DNA of 36,150 nucleotides, taken from NCBI GenBank assembly GCA_038874185.1, contig JAVZCX010000005.1:1-36150 (forward strand), read 5' to 3'. Shown here piece after piece: positions 32,903 to 36,150 of this stretch. The translations under genes were made by a program, and so were the position numbers. How positions within the stretch are numbered: position 1 is the stretch's first letter; every line of letters starts with the position of its first letter. The notes under the pieces were generated by a model. The model worked only from the letters and a program-made list of their open reading frames with translations, was not told the origin of the DNA and did not search any database. Origin of the DNA: DTQF01 sp038874185. GTDB lineage: Archaea; Micrarchaeota; Micrarchaeia; CABMEP01.

Positions 32903-33241
32903 ATGGAAAAACTAATGATTTTAAATTTAAAAAAGGCTTACGAAAAGCCAAGAACAAAAAGAAGACAAGTTGTAATTAAGCTACTTAGGGAATTAGCAGC
33001 AAGACATGCTAAGGCAAATTATTTTGATGTTAAAATTGATAATGCAGTCACAAAAGAGATATATAAGAATGGAAGTAGATTTCCACTAAAAAGAATTAAA
33101 GTAAAAATAACAAAGGATGAAAAAACAGGAATAGTTTTAGTAACACTTCCACAAAATGAAGTAAAGGAAGAAAAGAACGAGAAAAAAGAAAAAAAGAAAG
33201 ATAAAAATGAACAAAAGAAGGAAGAAGGAAAGAAGGAATAA
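32903..33241 (+). CDS. rpl31e: Large-subunit ribosomal protein eL31 with a lysine-rich C-terminal tail
   Basis: eL31 sits at the tunnel exit near the SRP-docking site. The 112-residue product has the family core at 1-82 (LNLKKAYEKPRTKRRQ, then the REL-ARHAKA segment and VTKEIYKNGSRFPLKRIKVK). It is followed by about 25 residues almost entirely of Lys and Glu, longer than usual. GGTGAT precedes the ATG. It lies between rpl39e and the aIF6 gene in the conserved archaeal order. Confidence 0.94.
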   Translation: MEKLMILNLKKAYEKPRTKRRQVVIKLLRELAARHAKANYFDVKIDNAVTKEIYKNGSRFPLKRIKVKITKDEKTGIVLVTLPQNEVKEEKNEKKEKKKDKNEQKKEEGKKE

Positions 33242-33253
33242 ATTGTGAGAAAA

Positions 33254-33943
33254 ATGATAAGTAAACTACAAAGAATAGGCTTCTATGGAAACCCATATAT
33301 TGGCCTATTCATGAAGAGCAATTCAAAAATCACTCTGATGCCAATAAATAAACCTGAAAAATTCTCAAGAGTATGTGAAATACTTGGAACTGTAGATATT
33401 AGTGTGAATATATTTGGAAGTCCTTTAACTGGACTTTACTCAGTAATGAATGATAAAGGGATATTATTTTCGAAAGTTATTCTTGAAGACGAATTAGATT
33501 TAGTAAAAAGAAAAATTAAAGATATTGGAATTGATATAAATGTTGAAATACTAGAAACTGAATTCACAGCAATATCCAACAATTTAGTTGTAAATAATAA
33601 AAAATGCATAATCAATCCAAAAATGAAAGATAAGAATTTAGTAAAAACAATAAGAGATGTACTAGATGTAGAAGTTGAAGCATTGCAATTAGAAAAATTT
33701 AATGTTATTGGAAGTGTAGTCTTTGCAAATGATAATGGATTTGTAGCACATCCTAACCTTAATAGTGATGAATTGGATATGATAGAAAATTTTCTAGAGA
33801 TAAAAGGTGGTGTAAGTACAGCGAATAGTGGTGTTCCATTTGTATCTCTATGTCTTGTTGGAAATAATCATTCTGTAATCTTTGGAGAAGCTACTACTGC
33901 ATTTGAGCAACAAAGAATCATTGAATCATTAGGGTTCATGTAA
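33254..33943 (+). CDS. eif6: Translation initiation factor aIF6
   Basis: aIF6 binds the large subunit and blocks premature joining with the small subunit. The 229-residue product has the five-fold repeat architecture, with the family motif GNPYIGLF near the N-terminus, repeat motifs such as GSPLTGLYSVMNDKG, and DNGFVAHPNL and ANSGVPFVSLCLVGN in later repeats. I chose the ATG at 33254 (GTGAG before it); a GTG at 33245 would add three residues. The last repeat is complete, so the length is normal. Confidence 0.95.
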   Translation: MISKLQRIGFYGNPYIGLFMKSNSKITLMPINKPEKFSRVCEILGTVDISVNIFGSPLTGLYSVMNDKGILFSKVILEDELDLVKRKIKDIGIDINVEILETEFTAISNNLVVNNKKCIINPKMKDKNLVKTIRDVLDVEVEALQLEKFNVIGSVVFANDNGFVAHPNLNSDELDMIENFLEIKGGVSTANSGVPFVSLCLVGNNHSVIFGEATTAFEQQRIIESLGFM

Positions 33944-33960
33944 ACTTATATGGTGATAGT

Positions 33961-34305
33961 TTGGAACAAAATGTTTCAGAAAAAATTGATTATAATACTT
34001 TTTTAAAAATTGATCTAAGAACTGCAACAGTATTAGAAGCTGAAAAAGTAGAAGGCTCAGACAAATTATTGAAACTGAAAATAGACTTAGGATACGAACA
34101 AAGACAGCTCGTTGCAGGAATAGCACATATGTATAAGCCAGAAGAAATAATAGGAAAACAAATAATTATTGTGGCAAATTTAGAACCTAGAAAGATTAGG
34201 GGCGTCGAATCTAATGGAATGCTTTTAGCTGTTGAAAATTCAGAAGGAAAGATAATACTTATCACTACGAGTGAGAAAACTGAAAATGGATTAAAAGTTC
34301 ATTAA
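33961..34305 (+). CDS. EMAPII/MetRS-beta-like tRNA-binding OB-fold protein
   Basis: The 114-residue protein is a free-standing tRNA-binding domain like the C-terminal part of MetRS or CsaA/Trbp111. It has the FLKIDLRTATVLEAEKVEGSDKLL segment (about 14-37), LVAGIAHMYKPEEIIGKQIIIVANL, and the PRKIRGVESNGMLLA motif (about 80-94). Initiation is probably at TTG (33961), since GGTGAT lies 3 bases upstream. It may act in trans with methionyl-tRNA synthetase. Its place between aIF6 and eL20 suggests co-expression with translation genes. Confidence 0.9.
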   Translation: MEQNVSEKIDYNTFLKIDLRTATVLEAEKVEGSDKLLKLKIDLGYEQRQLVAGIAHMYKPEEIIGKQIIIVANLEPRKIRGVESNGMLLAVENSEGKIILITTSEKTENGLKVH

Positions 34306-34339
34306 CATATTTATCAAATGTAGCAAAAAGGTGAATGAC

Positions 34340-34513
34340 ATGAAGTTCAGAATGATCGGAAAGATGAAAATAAAAAATAAAGAACAAAAATTTAGTAAGA
34401 TAATCGAAGCTGAAAACGAGAAATTTGCAACACATAAATTGTATTCAATTATGGGAAATGCCCATGGCTTAAGAAGAAAGGATATTACAATAGAAAAAGT
34501 AGAAAAGATGTGA
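34340..34513 (+). CDS. rpl18a: Large-subunit ribosomal protein eL20 (L18a/LX)
   Basis: The 57-residue product matches archaeal LX: MKFRMIGKMKI at the start, the FSKIIEAENEKFATHKLYSIMGNAHGLRRKDI segment, and a final EKVEK strand. I set the start at the ATG at 34340, with GGTGA before it; the GTG at 34331 is part of that motif. It sits between the tRNA-binding protein gene and pfdA, the standard archaeal order. Confidence 0.93.
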   Translation: MKFRMIGKMKIKNKEQKFSKIIEAENEKFATHKLYSIMGNAHGLRRKDITIEKVEKM

Positions 34514-34525
34514 ACTAGTGATTTT

Positions 34526-34945
34526 ATGGTAAGTTTAGAAGAACAATTTGAACAGCTTGCTGCTGAAGCTTCATATCATCAGCATTATGCCCGTGAAATA
34601 GAAAATCAAATGAGGGCAATAGCGCAAGTAGAAGCAGAAATAAATAAGACAATAGAAGCGCTCAGAGCCCTTAGAGAGAATAATCTTACATTGTTTAACA
34701 TAGGTTCAGGTATATTTATTAAAGGAGAGCTTAAAGAAACGAATAAATTGCTTATGAATGTAGGTGCAAATATATTTACAGAAACAAGTGTTGAAGATGC
34801 TATCAAATTCCTAGAAGGGAAGAAAAAAGAATTAGATGAAGCAAAGAATGATCTGATAAAGAGTATGGAAGCAATATCTAATAGACTTAAAGAGATAGAC
34901 ATAGAAGCAAGAAGAATAATGGCAGAAAAAAAGGAAAGTGAATAA
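34526..34945 (+). CDS. pfdA: Prefoldin alpha subunit
   Basis: Prefoldin is a jellyfish-shaped chaperone that hands unfolded proteins to the thermosome. The 139-residue alpha subunit has the two long coiled-coil helices (about 3-50 and 88-137) joined by the beta hairpins with NIGSGIFIKGELKETNKLLMNVGANIF (about 55-81), which is the family signature. AGTGAT precedes the ATG. It lies 12 bases after rpl18a and 46 before ftsY. Confidence 0.94.
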   Translation: MVSLEEQFEQLAAEASYHQHYAREIENQMRAIAQVEAEINKTIEALRALRENNLTLFNIGSGIFIKGELKETNKLLMNVGANIFTETSVEDAIKFLEGKKKELDEAKNDLIKSMEAISNRLKEIDIEARRIMAEKKESE

Positions 34946-34991
34946 ACTCTATTTATAATTAATTATCGATATTTTCAAAGTCAGTGATTTT

Positions 34992-36150
34992 ATGTTTGGA
35001 ATTTTAAAAAAGAAAATCACTGGTTTAGTTAATACTATTACAAAATCTATTTCTGGTGAAAAAGAAGAGAAAAAATCAGAAGAAATAAAAGAAGAAATAA
35101 GCGAATCAAAGAAAACTGAAGAAGTCTCTACTTTTGAAATCACTCAAAAGACGATTGAAATTAAGCAGGAAAAACCTGTTCCTATTCCAGAACAAGGTGT
35201 TGGAATAGAAGACAAAAATATATCAAAAGAAGATGCAATTGCAATACATACTGAAAAACAAATAAAAAAAGAAGAAGGCGAAAAGAAGGTGGAAAAACTC
35301 CAGAAAGAAAGTATTGGTCTGGAGAAAGGTGAAATTAAAGAAGAAATGAAAAAAGAAAAACCTCTCCAGTCAGAGCTAAAAGAAGCGGAAATAAAGGTTA
35401 AGACTAGTCTTCTAACGAAAGTAAAATCAATAATAACTCCAGAAGTTACAATAAAAGAGAGTGATGTGAAAACAGCGCTTGAGGATTTTGAAATGCAGCT
35501 TTTGACAGCAGACGTAGCCCTTCCTGTTGCAGAAGAAATAATCACTGATCTGAAGGGAAGGCTTGTGGGAAAAAGTGTTAAATCAAGCAGTATCGAATCA
35601 TATATACTAGATTCTATTTACGAATCAATAGAAAAAGTAATAGAACAAGAAAGAATTGATCTCATAAATGAGGTAAAAAAGTATAGAGAAACAACTGGAA
35701 AACCATATAAAATACTATTCATAGGACCAAATGGAGCAGGAAAAACTACAACTATAGCGAAAGTGGCACATTACTTTAAGAAAAACGGTCTAAAATGTGT
35801 TATCTCTGCTTCAGATACATTCAGGGCCGCAGCCATAGAGCAGACAATTGAGCATGCAAAAAGGCTTGAAATCCCTTATATAAAGCATGACTATGGCTCT
35901 GACCCTGCTGCAGTTGCATTTGATGCAGTTAAGTATGCTGAGGCAAAGGGCCTGGATATTGTTTTAATAGATAGCGCAGGGAGACAAGAAACTAATAGAA
36001 ATTTAATTGAACAACTTAAAAAAATAGAAAGAGTTGTTTCTCCTAATATGAAAGTTTTTGTAGGGGAAGGAATAGCGGGAAATGCATTGCTTATTCAGGT
36101 TTCAGAGTTTAATGAAGCAATAAAAATTGATGGAGTTATACTTACAAAAT
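34992..36150 (+). CDS. ftsY: Signal recognition particle receptor FtsY (3' end cut off)
   Basis: FtsY is the membrane-docked GTPase that receives SRP-ribosome complexes. The visible 386 residues start at an ATG with AGTGAT before it. The N-terminus is basic and amphipathic (FGILKKKITGL), followed by a charged linker to about residue 130, the helical N domain, and the G domain with GPNGAGKTTT (245-254), DTFRAAAIEQ and DSAGRQETN. The third motif has Ser where most FtsY have Thr (DTAGR). The closing-loop segment reads GEGIAGN rather than GDALAGN. The window ends at the fourth GTP motif (ILTK), so the C-terminus is missing. It sits after pfdA as in other archaea. Confidence 0.95.
   Translation, partial: MFGILKKKITGLVNTITKSISGEKEEKKSEEIKEEISESKKTEEVSTFEITQKTIEIKQEKPVPIPEQGVGIEDKNISKEDAIAIHTEKQIKKEEGEKKVEKLQKESIGLEKGEIKEEMKKEKPLQSELKEAEIKVKTSLLTKVKSIITPEVTIKESDVKTALEDFEMQLLTADVALPVAEEIITDLKGRLVGKSVKSSSIESYILDSIYESIEKVIEQERIDLINEVKKYRETTGKPYKILFIGPNGAGKTTTIAKVAHYFKKNGLKCVISASDTFRAAAIEQTIEHAKRLEIPYIKHDYGSDPAAVAFDAVKYAEAKGLDIVLIDSAGRQETNRNLIEQLKKIERVVSPNMKVFVGEGIAGNALLIQVSEFNEAIKIDGVILTK

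Noticed and set aside
1..36150. Insertion sequences, integrase or attachment sites
   Set aside because: No transposase or integrase motif was seen, and neither tRNA has an obvious 3'-end repeat nearby; the accessory block at 1-14,400 may be lineage-specific, not a recent insertion.

Overview
The window is AT-rich (roughly one third G+C by eye) and clearly archaeal. It encodes eL21, eL31, eL39, eL20, eS19, Rpo4, Rpo6, TBP, TFE, aIF6, Pus10, class I LysRS, DtdA, DUF655, DUF63, prefoldin alpha, an RNase P Rpp21-type subunit and FtsY, plus an intron-containing tRNA. Most starts carry a GGTGA-type Shine-Dalgarno (GGTGAT a few bases before ATG, TTG or GTG), and I used it to correct several starts. 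The basal transcription set is odd (a one-repeat TBP, a TFE with a lysine-rich tail), there is a tRNA-Ile(UAU), and an isolated IspE-like kinase is present. Together these point to a poorly characterised lineage, possibly DPANN or Micrarchaeota-like. That placement is inference; no rRNA is present to test it.

Region 1 (1-14,400) is accessory and almost entirely unrecognised. A minus-strand array of six polytopic membrane proteins (1047-8774) shares two conserved blocks, a common C-terminal signature, and in five of six a cleavable-looking signal peptide, so it is a divergent tandem paralogue family. Downstream lies a single-pass exported protein (112-972). A very large protein with an extracytoplasmic beta-rich domain, one membrane span and about 850 helical residues (8847-12020) is transcribed divergently from the same short promoter region. 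Two helical proteins with signal-like N-termini follow. The layout resembles an envelope-spanning machine, and VirB6/TrbL/CedA-type channel proteins are the closest architectural analogy, but no ATPase or pilin is in the window. This is the best candidate for an undescribed system.

Region 2 (14,440-17,640) holds the single-repeat TBP gene, divergent from an information-processing operon: eL21, Rpo4, DUF655, a Yip1-like membrane protein and RsmA/KsgA.

Region 3 (17,700-25,510) has lysS divergent from pus10, then an A24 prepilin peptidase, dtdA, DUF63, a transglutaminase-fold protein lacking its catalytic Cys and His translationally coupled to a PH-domain membrane protein, and an IspE-like GHMP kinase.

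Region 4 (25,620-30,230, minus strand) has lemA, rpoK, TFE, a MagIII-like DNA glycosylase, a charged coiled-coil protein, a sugar-nucleotide epimerase and tRNA-Lys(CUU).

Region 5 (30,350-36,150, plus strand) has a Cas4-like nuclease, a Nudix hydrolase with a cysteine tail, and the intron-containing tRNA-Ile(UAU) 15 bases upstream of rnp4. The ribosomal run follows: eS19, PDCD5, eL39, eL31, aIF6, a tRNA-binding OB protein, eL20, prefoldin alpha, and ftsY cut off by the window end.
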